44,276 bases of DNA from Gemmataceae bacterium (GTDB lineage Bacteria > Planctomycetota > Planctomycetia > Gemmatales > Gemmataceae). Shown piece after piece: positions 1-7,578 of this stretch; positions within the stretch are counted from its first letter, which is position 1, and the number at the start of each line of letters is the position of its first letter. A program made the position numbers and the translations under genes. The stretch is from assembly GCA_009691845.1 (NCBI GenBank), contig SIAJ01000042.1:1-44276 (forward strand). The letters are read 5' to 3'. The notes beneath the pieces were generated by a model, which worked only from the letters and a program-made list of their open reading frames with translations, did not search any database and was not told the DNA's origin.

Positions 1-356
1 CCCTCCGGCAACTCTCGAAGCGTGAGCGGCACCACGCGGTGAATGGGCCCGGTTGGAAAATTAGGGGTAAGGCGATCGTAGGAATTGAGCAAACTCCGAA
101 ATAACTCGCAGGCGTCCGGATGCCCTGCCTTGGCCGCTTCCTCTTTGAAGGTGAGGGCGTCGCCGTCGATACCGTTCGGCGCTTTGGCGGGTGCTGGGTC
201 TTTAGAGTCGGGAACAACCGGAACGGGGACAACGGGCCTGGCTTTGTCCTTGGTTTCCTCTTCCTCTTCCTTGCGAGGAGGTTGCGCCGCCAGCCAGCCG
301 CTCGAACCGACGACCAAGACCAGCAAGCCGAGGCCAAGCAAACGTGAAAGAGCCAT
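1..356 (-). CDS. Secreted hypothetical protein, 3' end outside window
   Basis: An open frame runs from an ATG at 356 leftward off the window edge, so about 118 codons are visible. The N-terminus is a typical signal peptide: MALSRLL, then a Leu/Val-rich core, then a GSSGWLAAQ cleavage region near residue 24. A charged linker (PPRKEEEEETKDK) and a Pro/Val-rich stretch follow, then a more ordered part around residues 65-118. The protein is therefore probably exported or periplasmic. I do not recognise the family. The gene diverges from the small exported protein at 541, with about 180 bp between them. The C-terminus is outside the window. Confidence 0.7.
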   Translation of the reverse strand, partial: MALSRLLGLGLLVLVVGSSGWLAAQPPRKEEEEETKDKARPVVPVPVVPDSKDPAPAKAPNGIDGDALTFKEEAAKAGHPDACELFRSLLNSYDRLTPNFPTGPIHRVVPLTLRELPE

Positions 357-383
357 AAGAAAGCCCTCGGAACTTGCCGAAAC

Positions 384-412
384 TTGTGGACTGGTCGCGT
401 GTTGATTATACC
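384..412 (+). promoter_or_regulatory. Candidate sigma-70 promoter for the gene at 541
   Basis: TTGTGG (384-389) and TATACC (407-412) are separated by 17 bp. Transcription would start near 420, leaving a leader of about 120 nt before the ATG at 541. The assignment is by consensus only, with no conservation evidence. Confidence 0.3.
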
Positions 413-540
413 ATGACCCCACCGCCACGCCAGCGGTGCGGTGTCACATCTTTGTCGGGCTTGGATCGCCGACTGGGGCAATGTGCCTCAGAGGGCTCTC
501 GTGATTCCAAGGCCACGACAGACCATCCGGGAGTACGCAG

Positions 541-843
541 ATGATTCGTAAGTTCGCAGCCGCCCTCGTCGCCGTCGTCATCGCCTTCGGGGCCGTGTTC
601 GCCGATGAAGTCAAGGGAACGTTCGTCAAGTTTGCCGATGGCAAGCTGACTGTCAAGGTGGGCGACAAGGAAAAGGAATTCAAGATTGGCTCCGACACCA
701 AGGTCAAAATCAAGGTCAAGGGTGAAGAAAAAGAAGTTCTTCTGACCGACCGCCTTGGCAAGCTCAAGGAAGGTGCGAATGTTGTCGTCGTGACCGACGG
801 CGACAAGGTGACCGACGTCAAGGGTGCCAAGAAGGCCAAGTAA
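541..843 (+). CDS. Small exported lysine-rich protein
   Basis: A 100-residue protein with a signal peptide (MIRKFAAALVAVVIAFGAVFA, cleavage likely after residue 21). The mature part of about 79 residues is rich in Lys, Val and Asp, with alternating short segments such as VKGTFVKFADGKLTVKVGDKE that suggest a small beta-barrel or OB-like sheet. The start is supported by GGGAG seven bases upstream. A strong hairpin follows 27 bp after the stop, so the gene looks monocistronic. It resembles the small conserved secreted proteins common in planctomycetes, but I cannot name a function. A role in surface or ion binding would be a guess. Confidence 0.75.
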   Translation: MIRKFAAALVAVVIAFGAVFADEVKGTFVKFADGKLTVKVGDKEKEFKIGSDTKVKIKVKGEEKEVLLTDRLGKLKEGANVVVVTDGDKVTDVKGAKKAK

Positions 844-870
844 GCTCTGAGACTCATTGCAACGATGCAC

Positions 871-900
871 ACGAACCCGCCGCGAAATCGGCGGGTTCGT
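871..900 (+). terminator. Hairpin terminator after the small exported protein gene
   Basis: A perfect 12-bp stem, ACGAACCCGCCG (871-882) with CGGCGGGTTCGT (889-900), has a 6-nt loop and lies 27 bp downstream of the stop. Only a weak T-tract follows (TGCGTTTC), so efficiency is uncertain. Confidence 0.6.
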
Positions 901-993
901 TGCGTTTCGCTGACCCACGATCGATAGCGGGTTGCCCGCCGTGTGCCGTCTCGTAACACATCATTTACGCCATTTCCATCCTGCGAGAATCTC

Positions 994-1476
994 ATGCAAG
1001 GCAATCCACAGATCATCGACGCTTTGAACAAGGCCTTGACCATCGAACTGACGGCCATCAACCAGTACTTCGTTCAGGCCAAGATGTGCAAGAACTGGGG
1101 CTTCGAGAAGCTCGGGGCCAAGCACTACGTCGAATCCATCGGCGAGATGAAGCACGCCGAAAAGCTTATCGACCGCATCATCTTCCTGGAAGGCGTGCCG
1201 GAAATCGCACGCTACGACGTCATCAAGGTCGGTATGGATGTGAAGGAACAGCTGGAGAACGATTTGGCGCTCGAGACGTCAGGCGTGAATGCTTACAACG
1301 ATGCCATGACCCTGGCAACGCAGTTGAAAGACAATGGCTCACGGGAACTGATGGCCACCATCTTGGTGGACTCTGAAGAGCATGTGGATTGGCTGGAAGC
1401 CCAGCTTCATCTCATCAAGACGGTCGGATTAGAAAACTACCTTGCCGAGCAGATTTCGAGCGGGGAAGAAGAGTAG
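994..1476 (+). CDS. bfr: Bacterioferritin
   Basis: This is a 160-residue four-helix ferritin-like protein of the bacterioferritin family, which stores iron in a 24-mer with heme at subunit interfaces. The start at 994 (MQGNPQ) is preferred over the longer frame from 943 because it gives the usual length and lines up residue for residue with E. coli Bfr (158 aa). On that numbering the heme ligand Met52 (in ESIGEMKHA) and di-iron ligands Glu18, Glu51, His54, Glu94 and His130 are present. Position 127, normally Glu, is Ser, with Glu at 128 and 129. The 3' end overlaps the convergent bfd gene by 40 bp. Bfd is the electron donor that reduces Bfr iron for release, so the pair makes functional sense. 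Confidence 0.93.
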   Translation: MQGNPQIIDALNKALTIELTAINQYFVQAKMCKNWGFEKLGAKHYVESIGEMKHAEKLIDRIIFLEGVPEIARYDVIKVGMDVKEQLENDLALETSGVNAYNDAMTLATQLKDNGSRELMATILVDSEEHVDWLEAQLHLIKTVGLENYLAEQISSGEEE

Positions 1477-1691
1477 GTGTCGATGTAATTCTGAAGCTTG
1501 CGGTGACAGCAGCTACAGCCTGCCCCGGCACCGGTCTGACGCCGAACCTCCCGGATGGAGCGTAGTTTCAGGGTAATCAAGGTCGAAACGATTTCGTCCT
1601 CTCGGATCCCAAGACAATGGCACACCACTGGTCCACCCGCCTCCAGGCAGGAACCACAGTCCCCATCGAACTGGCAACCATCACGAAACAC
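1437..1691 (-). CDS. bfd: Bacterioferritin-associated ferredoxin ([2Fe-2S] BFD domain)
   Basis: An 84-residue protein with a BFD-type [2Fe-2S] domain. The expected ligands are Cys24 and Cys26 (VVCHCLG) and Cys59 and Cys62 (GCSCC), with a helical segment between. In known systems Bfd delivers electrons to the heme of bacterioferritin to mobilise stored iron. The start is a GTG at 1691 preceded by AAGGA eight bases upstream. Compared with E. coli Bfd, whose first ligand is Cys4, there is an N-terminal extension of about 20 residues carrying three more cysteines (6, 12 and 15). The stop codon lies inside bfr on the opposite strand. A promoter candidate sits about 36 bp upstream. Confidence 0.85.
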   Translation of the reverse strand: MFRDGCQFDGDCGSCLEAGGPVVCHCLGIREDEIVSTLITLKLRSIREVRRQTGAGAGCSCCHRKLQNYIDTYSSSPLEICSAR

Positions 1692-1726
1692 GGCAGATTT
1701 CCTTGTTGAGATTGAGTCTCACATTC

Positions 1727-1754
1727 ATCTTAACAGAGTTAAACACTCAGTCAA
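1727..1754 (-). promoter_or_regulatory. Candidate bfd promoter with internal palindrome
   Basis: On the minus strand TTGACT (1754-1749), a 16-bp spacer and TAAGAT (1732-1727) form a good sigma-70 promoter, with a leader of about 30 nt to the GTG at 1691. A short perfect palindrome TTAAC-AGA-GTTAA (1730-1742) overlaps the spacer and -10 box and could be an operator. It does not match the canonical Fur box closely. Confidence 0.45.
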
Positions 1755-1954
1755 GGCGTGGGTTTCGGCAAATTGGCCTATTTCGCTGCGGCCGATGAGG
1801 AATAACGACTCGGACAGCAGTTGTGGAAAGAAATCGGAAAAACTTGCGAGGAGCCGTTGCGTCCGTTACGCTCTAATTGTCCTGCAGGTTTGACGACTTC
1901 GATGACTGGGCGACGTTGGAGGAGCTTCCTGCAGGACATTTTCATGCACATGCA
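1755..1954. other. Gap with a 10-bp inverted repeat and no convincing gene
   Basis: Between the bfd promoter and the terminator at 1955 there is no convincing gene. GTCCTGCAGG (1879-1888) is inverted as CCTGCAGGAC (1928-1937), which could fold a hairpin with a 39-nt loop just before the terminator. A plus-strand frame from about 1877 has acidic, protein-like composition but no start context, so it is either chance or a gene remnant. Confidence 0.3.
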
Positions 1955-1985
1955 AAGGCTGGCTCTTCGGAGCCAGCCTTTTTTC
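1955..1985. terminator. Bidirectional hairpin terminator
   Basis: An 11-bp perfect stem, AAGGCTGGCTC (1955-1965) with GAGCCAGCCTT (1970-1980), has a TTCG loop and six Ts on the plus side. It lies immediately after the stop of the minus-strand gene at 1989, whose transcript it most likely ends. The T-run also makes it effective for plus-strand transcripts. Confidence 0.75.
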
Positions 1986-1988
1986 GCA

Positions 1989-4898
1989 CTACAGATCCAC
2001 TCGCATCCTCAACAACTCCCCGGCCGCGAATTCCATCCGTACTGCGTCGCCTACTACTGCCAGGCTCGTTGTCGGGTGCTCGTCGCCGTCGATCAATGTT
2101 GCTCCGCTGGGATCGCAGATGCAGCGCATCTCGGCTGAGCCACCGTGGACTCCGCTTGTTTCCAGAAACGTGGCGATGAAACTTCTGGCCCCATCGCTGG
2201 TGGGCCGCAGGTTGAGAAGCAACAAATTCGGCGAATCGACGTGGAACAGCCAACCAGTCGGGCCGATGTGGGGCGGCCCCTTTGTTGTCGGCACCACAGC
2301 CAGGGGCGAGATCATGCCGATCGCCGCCTGCATCGGGTAGTCGCGGTCGAGCGCAAGCCCAAGGTCGAAGACTTTCGCTTGCTCGCCTTCCGGAACGAGA
2401 ATCACATCGAGCATCCGGATGCCCTGCTTCTGATGGAACGGCAGGCCGCCCGTCAGAATCGACGTTCCCGAACGACCGAGTTTCACTTCGACGAAGTCGG
2501 GCGACACGGGCCGCGTGTGGCTCGTCTGCATCGAGGTGCCATTCACGCCCCGCATGATGGCCGAGCGATCTTCACGCCAGGCGAATCGGGCCCCGTAATA
2601 CGCGTGCCAGGGATAGCCGGTGGGAGCGTGCTTCGGTTCGATCTCGATGCGGACATCCAATACGGGACGCGAAAGCCAGGCGCGCAGTCGCAAACGAAAT
2701 CCGGCGAGTTCTTCGTTTTGTTCGTTGAAAATGCGGCCTTCGCTCACGATCTCGCCCAGTGCCGACCCGTTATTGGTGACCTTGACCGATTGTCCCTCGG
2801 CCCGGCAGCCGGGGTTGTAAACGAGTTGCATGCCAAGCCGGGCAACGCGGGTACGAGTATCGCGGAACGCTTTTAAGCCGCCCGTTGCCGGATCAATCTC
2901 GGCCTCGAAGTACTCGTTGCGAACGATATTGCCCTCGGCCATGCGAATGCGTTGCCGATGGGCCGGCGTGCCAGGCACCCCTTTCGCGGGAATCCAGGCA
3001 AAACCGAGCGGCGGCACTTCGGCCACGAGGCGGGTTTTGTCCGCATCGTTCTGCGTCGCCTTCACCGGTCCCTCGACTGGCAGCGAATCCGTCATGGGAT
3101 CCAGTTCGAGAGCCACGCGTCGTGTGAACGCACAGGGATTCAAGAGCAAGTAGCCGGGACGATTGTCCTGGGCTCGCGCTTGCAATCGGTCGGCCAGCTT
3201 CGAGGCCCACGGTCCTTCGGGCGAAAAGACACTCGCCGCCTCGTCGGGGATGGCGTCGAGGCCCGTTGCTTCAATCGCATCCTCGGAAGTATGCAACGTC
3301 TTCAGGAGTGCCGCATCCCCTTCCGAAAGCTCGGTTGAACTCAGGCAGCGGTTGATGGTGGCAAACGTGAGAGCCGCGTCCAGCTTGCGGCGATTGCGGG
3401 CGTGAACGGCAAAGGCACTGACCGGATCGGGCCGATGAGCGTTGGTCCGTTCCTCCAGGTAGTCGGCGAAGAAGTCGTCCGGATTCGACGTGCCAACATA
3501 TTCCCCCGCGAGTGCATCGCTGAAATAGCGGGAAAACGTGGTCCATTCGCCGAGCGCAGGCCCGAGCTTACTGAGGGCCAGCCAGTCTTCGTACAGGGGG
3601 TTGTCGGGCTCACCCTGATGCAGAATCGCCAGCGTCGGGGCACTGTCCTGCGTGATCGATTGGTGCAGAGTGTAAACCAGATTGAAGAACGTCTCCGCCT
3701 TGTGAGCGGGGGCTGGGATGCGCGTGAACGCATCGATGGCCTTGCCGTCGGGCGAAGTCCAGTTCACCACCGTGGCTCGATAATTCGGCGTGACGGCCCC
3801 ATCGAACGACGAGAGCAGGGCCCGGCGAAAACCAGTGGCCTGGACCCAGGCAGGAATGTGCGGATGGTTGGCCGAGCGCTTCCGGGCCAGCACTTCAACA
3901 TTGGCACCAACCGCTTCTTTCGAAACCGCGCGTCCTTTGCGAAGGTTCCATAATTGCGACTCGACGGGCATCAGGGCATCTTCCCGTTCGCGATAGGTCC
4001 CGCCGATGAACTCCAATATCGCGGGCTGAATGGCTTCATCGAGTTTGGACTTCAACTCATTGGCTCGTTCCGGAAATTGCTCCGCGAGGCGTTCAAGGGT
4101 TCGTCCCGTGGCCATCACATTCAATGGCGTGCCCGCGGCGAGTGCGGCCGGCAACGGCGAATCAAGTTTGTCTTCCGTCAGGTGCCAGACATCGAGCAGA
4201 TGAATGTTGACCGAGTACAGAACTTCGCGAGCGGAGAGCAACTTGCCGGCAGCGTTTCGGAGGGCTTGCTCCCCCCTCTCCGCTTCGGGGAGGGGAGGGG
4301 TGGGGTTTGCGTCTGCCGAATGTTCCGGCCCATTCGTGGAAGCCGGCACGGGGAGCAATGCCCGAACCGCTTCCTGAACGTCCGCGAAGAAGCCGGGCAC
4401 ATCGAGCAAGCGATCGTGATCCATCGCTTCGAAGAGCGAATCGATCATGAGATAGCCGAACCCCAGACCGAAGAAGGGGCGGATCTTTTCAAGCGGCAGA
4501 TCCAGTAGCGCGAGTTGCTCAGCCGAACCGAAATGTTCGCGGCCTTCATCGGTTTGCCCTGCTTCACGGAAGGCTGCGATCATCGCTCGAATCGTCTCAT
4601 CGCGATCGGTCAGGGCGGAAAGTTTGAGCGAACCGATCTGCTTCACGCGGTCGGGCCAATCGTCGGGCAAGAACTGCGGCGGCGAGTCGGGCATCACATA
4701 AGCCCGGCCAGCCGTAGGTTGCTCGTGATCGTAGGCCGAATCGACGCGCGGAGGTTTCTCGCCGCCGAGCAGCAAGGCCGGATGCCAGAGCACGATGTAG
4801 CCGTTCAGCCACGCGGTCATCTCCTCCTCGTTGAGGTAGACCTGATGATGGGTGGGCAGCCGATACGGGGAGAGAAGCAGTCGCTGGCGGTCGCTCAT
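1989..4898 (-). CDS. GH38-like alpha-mannosidase-related protein
   Basis: A 969-residue protein without a signal peptide. The C-terminal third (about 640-960) has the look of the beta-sandwich domain of GH38-type glycosidases: a segment on a parent-substrate surface (YFEAEIDPATGGLKAFRDTRT), then long beta-rich stretches with aromatic residues (YPWHAYYGARFAW). The N-terminal part is mixed alpha/beta with WHP and DVWHL motifs and could be a degenerate barrel. I could not identify a catalytic Asp pair with confidence, so activity and substrate are unknown. Residues about 197-210 (TPPLPEAERGE) are encoded by a dispersed palindromic repeat inserted in frame. The gene diverges from the TPR/Hsp70 operon at 4979 (80-bp gap) and ends at a strong terminator. 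Confidence 0.6.
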   Translation of the reverse strand: MSDRQRLLLSPYRLPTHHQVYLNEEEMTAWLNGYIVLWHPALLLGGEKPPRVDSAYDHEQPTAGRAYVMPDSPPQFLPDDWPDRVKQIGSLKLSALTDRDETIRAMIAAFREAGQTDEGREHFGSAEQLALLDLPLEKIRPFFGLGFGYLMIDSLFEAMDHDRLLDVPGFFADVQEAVRALLPVPASTNGPEHSADANPTPPLPEAERGEQALRNAAGKLLSAREVLYSVNIHLLDVWHLTEDKLDSPLPAALAAGTPLNVMATGRTLERLAEQFPERANELKSKLDEAIQPAILEFIGGTYREREDALMPVESQLWNLRKGRAVSKEAVGANVEVLARKRSANHPHIPAWVQATGFRRALLSSFDGAVTPNYRATVVNWTSPDGKAIDAFTRIPAPAHKAETFFNLVYTLHQSITQDSAPTLAILHQGEPDNPLYEDWLALSKLGPALGEWTTFSRYFSDALAGEYVGTSNPDDFFADYLEERTNAHRPDPVSAFAVHARNRRKLDAALTFATINRCLSSTELSEGDAALLKTLHTSEDAIEATGLDAIPDEAASVFSPEGPWASKLADRLQARAQDNRPGYLLLNPCAFTRRVALELDPMTDSLPVEGPVKATQNDADKTRLVAEVPPLGFAWIPAKGVPGTPAHRQRIRMAEGNIVRNEYFEAEIDPATGGLKAFRDTRTRVARLGMQLVYNPGCRAEGQSVKVTNNGSALGEIVSEGRIFNEQNEELAGFRLRLRAWLSRPVLDVRIEIEPKHAPTGYPWHAYYGARFAWREDRSAIMRGVNGTSMQTSHTRPVSPDFVEVKLGRSGTSILTGGLPFHQKQGIRMLDVILVPEGEQAKVFDLGLALDRDYPMQAAIGMISPLAVVPTTKGPPHIGPTGWLFHVDSPNLLLLNLRPTSDGARSFIATFLETSGVHGGSAEMRCICDPSGATLIDGDEHPTTSLAVVGDAVRMEFAAGELLRMRVDL
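4271..4309. repeat. Palindromic repeat inserted in frame in a coding sequence
   Basis: A C-run/G-run palindrome (CCCCCCTCTCCGCTTCGGGG followed by a G-rich tail) closely matches the copy at 16493-16525, which lies between genes. Here it is inside the GH38-like gene and is translated on the minus strand as a Pro/Glu-rich segment without disturbing the frame. Confidence 0.7.
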
Positions 4899-4978
4899 GG
4901 GAACAGACTTTTCAGGCGTGGGAACTCGGCGGTGTACGAATATGATAGGAAACGCATCGGATTCCCTGGAGGTGCTCT

Positions 4979-7258
4979 GTGGCGAATGGACCGGCCACGA
5001 CGCCGCTTGCTCGACGAATCGAGTTATCGCTCAAGGAAGGCCGCATTCCGCAGGCGCTGGAACTCGCAAAGCAATTCGCACACCAGGAACCGGGGGCGAC
5101 TTCGCAAGCCCTGGTTCGCAAATGCTATTTGAAGGCCGCGGAAGCCCAAGTCCATCGCGGCGACTTCCGCGATGCCCATTCTGTTTTGTGCGAAGCGGAG
5201 AAATTACCGTGCGCGGACCCGGCCTGGTGGGAACGCTTGGCCGAACTGCGTGCGGACGTGGGCGATCACACGCGTGCCTTGCAACATCTTGAGAGGATCC
5301 CGGACCCCGCCGTCCGCCCGCGAATTCTGGGACGACTGGCCGATCGAGCCATCAAGGAAGGTGCCGCCGGTCGGGCCATGATCCCCGATGATCTCAAGCC
5401 TCCATTCGAAGCCGTTCGCAAAGCGTTCGTGGAATACGAGGCAGGCCGAGACGAACCGGCCCGCGAGTGCCTGAACGCCATCGGCCTTGGTTCCCCGTTT
5501 CTCGACTGGAAACTCTTGCTGCGTGGCCTGATGGCCTGGTCAACGAATGACACTTCCCGGGCCTTCGATAACTGGTCGCGCTTGTCGCCGGATCGGCTGC
5601 CGGCGAAGCTGGCCGCACCGATCCGCTTCGCAGCCGACAAGGCGTTTGCTTCCACATTGCCAGCAGATCGACACGCCGTCGTGGCCAAACAAGCCGAGCA
5701 ACTGACAGGCGGGCTCTCCGAAGGACTGCGTCGCCTACGAAAGCAACTGGCTAACGAGAACATGCTCCCCGCGGCCTTCCAGACCGCACAAACGATTGTG
5801 CCCGAACTGAACCGCCTTGCACCCGACTTGGTTCCCCGGCTGGGAAGCGTGATGTACTGGTCGATCATCACGGACGGACGGCCGGACGATGTGGGTAGAC
5901 TGCTTCGCTTATTCGGCCAGCCTCTGGATGATCCGTCGTTCCATCGTCTCGAGGCGATGGTGATGCAGAGCATGCGTCGCCTCGACATGGCTCATGCTTT
6001 TTGGGGTAAATACGAAGCGTGGATTGCGAAGGCGCCGAACCGCTGGCCGCCCGTGCAAGCAGCTCGAGCGCGGGCTTTGATTCTCGAACGCATGGGCCAG
6101 TTGGCCCACGACTGGATGGCAGACAAGGGCGAAGACGACGATAATTTCTTCTCGAGGTTTAGCCGCAATCGACGCCAGGCGCCGGCCAAACGCCAGCCGC
6201 TGAAGCCTTCGGCCGAAGAATGCTTCCACCAGGCGTCCGAACTCGCACCCGATCGCGTCGGCCCGGCCATGAGCCTGCTCAAGGAGTTCGCAGACAATCC
6301 GGAGAAGGCGGCGAGTACACTTCAGGAAATCCTGCAGCGTTTCCCGAACGACTTGACCGTTCTGCAACAGGCCGCCAACTTCTACGAACAGATTGAAGAT
6401 GCCGAGAAGGCCCGCGAATGCATCCGGAAAGCCTTCGCGGCCAACCCTCTCGATCGCGAGTTGACCGCGAAAGTGGCCACGTTCTCCTTCGACGATGCAC
6501 GGCGCTTCGCGACGGCCAAGGACTACGACGCGGCACTCGCGGCCATGAAGCAAGCCGGCACACTAGGCTCCGAGAGTTTGCGCCTTGGCGTTCACGCACT
6601 GGCGGCAGCAATGTACACGGCGGCCAAGAAACCGGAAGAAGCCGGCAAGCACCTGGAGACACTTCGCAACGCACCGAATTCACGGCTCGTGGCCGCGTAC
6701 CGATTGGCCGTGGAAGGGTCGCGCGTCCAGGTGAAGAAAAGCGTGCTCACCCCCTGGCAAGAAGCGTTTGAAACCGAGTTGCGTGCCGAGAACACGCCGG
6801 CGGAAACCTCCGCCCTTCTCGGTGCAATGATTCAGTACCTTGGCGAAGCAACCCGCTATCGTGGACACAAGGCCCATCAGACCAAGATTCTCGATCGTGT
6901 TCGAGCAATTGGCGAACCAAGTTCCAACGTAACCGAAGCGGAACGCGAGCAATTCGGCCTGGCCATGCATCGGCTATCGCTGTGGAAAGTCCTCGGCGAG
7001 TTTGCCACGCTCAATCGAATTCGATTCCCGGCCAACCCCTACTTCGTGTTCTTCGAGGCGGAGGCCAAACTTGCGAAGTCTAAATCCATGTATGTTCAAA
7101 GCCGTCTCGGCTACGCTTACCAACGAGTGAAAGGCCTGATGAAGCTGGCAAAGGATAGTCGCTATCAAGCATTGCAAGAGTTGTTTGATGCGCGATTGAA
7201 GCAGAATCCGGGCCTGGAGCGCTGGGTCCGCAATTACGATAGCGAAACTGCCTGGTGA
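4979..7258 (+). CDS. Large TPR-like protein heading an Hsp70 operon
   Basis: A 759-residue, almost entirely helical protein with no signal peptide or membrane segment. Repeating 34-residue-like helix pairs (for example ALELAKQFAHQEPG, PEKAASTLQEILQRFPND, AEKARECIRKAFAANP) indicate tetratricopeptide repeats, particularly around residues 15-110 and 420-560. The start is a GTG at 4979, supported by GGAGG six bases upstream. Twenty bp after its stop comes the J-like gene, then GrpE-like and DnaK, all in one direction. TPR proteins often serve as Hsp70 co-chaperones or substrate adaptors, so a role as scaffold or client receptor for this chaperone set is a reasonable inference. No enzymatic motif is seen. 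Confidence 0.8.
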   Translation: MANGPATTPLARRIELSLKEGRIPQALELAKQFAHQEPGATSQALVRKCYLKAAEAQVHRGDFRDAHSVLCEAEKLPCADPAWWERLAELRADVGDHTRALQHLERIPDPAVRPRILGRLADRAIKEGAAGRAMIPDDLKPPFEAVRKAFVEYEAGRDEPARECLNAIGLGSPFLDWKLLLRGLMAWSTNDTSRAFDNWSRLSPDRLPAKLAAPIRFAADKAFASTLPADRHAVVAKQAEQLTGGLSEGLRRLRKQLANENMLPAAFQTAQTIVPELNRLAPDLVPRLGSVMYWSIITDGRPDDVGRLLRLFGQPLDDPSFHRLEAMVMQSMRRLDMAHAFWGKYEAWIAKAPNRWPPVQAARARALILERMGQLAHDWMADKGEDDDNFFSRFSRNRRQAPAKRQPLKPSAEECFHQASELAPDRVGPAMSLLKEFADNPEKAASTLQEILQRFPNDLTVLQQAANFYEQIEDAEKARECIRKAFAANPLDRELTAKVATFSFDDARRFATAKDYDAALAAMKQAGTLGSESLRLGVHALAAAMYTAAKKPEEAGKHLETLRNAPNSRLVAAYRLAVEGSRVQVKKSVLTPWQEAFETELRAENTPAETSALLGAMIQYLGEATRYRGHKAHQTKILDRVRAIGEPSSNVTEAEREQFGLAMHRLSLWKVLGEFATLNRIRFPANPYFVFFEAEAKLAKSKSMYVQSRLGYAYQRVKGLMKLAKDSRYQALQELFDARLKQNPGLERWVRNYDSETAW

Positions 7259-7278
7259 CATTCCGAGGGAGTGATCGA

Positions 7279-7578
7279 ATGTTTGATCCCTATGCCGTGC
7301 TTGGCGTCGAGGCCGATGCCGACGACGAAACGATTCGTCGTCGGTATTTGGCGTTGGTTCGTGAATTCACGCCGGAACACCACCCGGAAAAATTCGCGGC
7401 CGTTCGCAAGGCATACGAGAAGCTGAAAGACCTGGATACGCGCGTTCGCCATCGGCTGTTCGAGCAAGGCAAGCACGATGGCATCGACGAATTGATCGAG
7501 GAACTGGCACTGCGAATGCCACGCAAACGCCATGGCTTGCAGGCTCTCCTGAACATGCAAAAGGTGGCGACTCGATGA
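7279..7578 (+). CDS. J-like protein with degenerate HPD motif
   Basis: A 99-residue protein starting at the ATG at 7279 (MFDPYAVLGV), with a GAGGGAG ribosome site upstream. A longer upstream frame exists but lacks support. Residues 1-50 fit a J domain: DPYAVLGVEADADDETIRRR is the helix I/II pattern and FAAVRKAYEKL is helix III. The loop that should contain His-Pro-Asp, which stimulates Hsp70 ATPase, reads Thr31-Pro32-Glu33. The rest is helical and basic at the C-terminus. It overlaps the GrpE-like gene by ATGA, suggesting translational coupling. It is probably a regulator or tether of the neighbouring DnaK rather than a normal J co-chaperone. Confidence 0.8.
   Translation: MFDPYAVLGVEADADDETIRRRYLALVREFTPEHHPEKFAAVRKAYEKLKDLDTRVRHRLFEQGKHDGIDELIEELALRMPRKRHGLQALLNMQKVATR

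Noticed and set aside
85..405. Plus-strand frame at the left edge
   Set aside because: It is antisense to the secreted-protein gene ending off the window and has no ribosome site or recognisable content.
943..993. Longer bacterioferritin start at 943
   Set aside because: The 17 extra residues do not fit the family; the ATG at 994 gives exact residue alignment with E. coli Bfr.
1877..2179. Plus frame with protein-like start (RFDDFDDWATLEEL)
   Set aside because: It begins next to a stop, has no ribosome site, and runs through the terminator into the antisense of a real gene.
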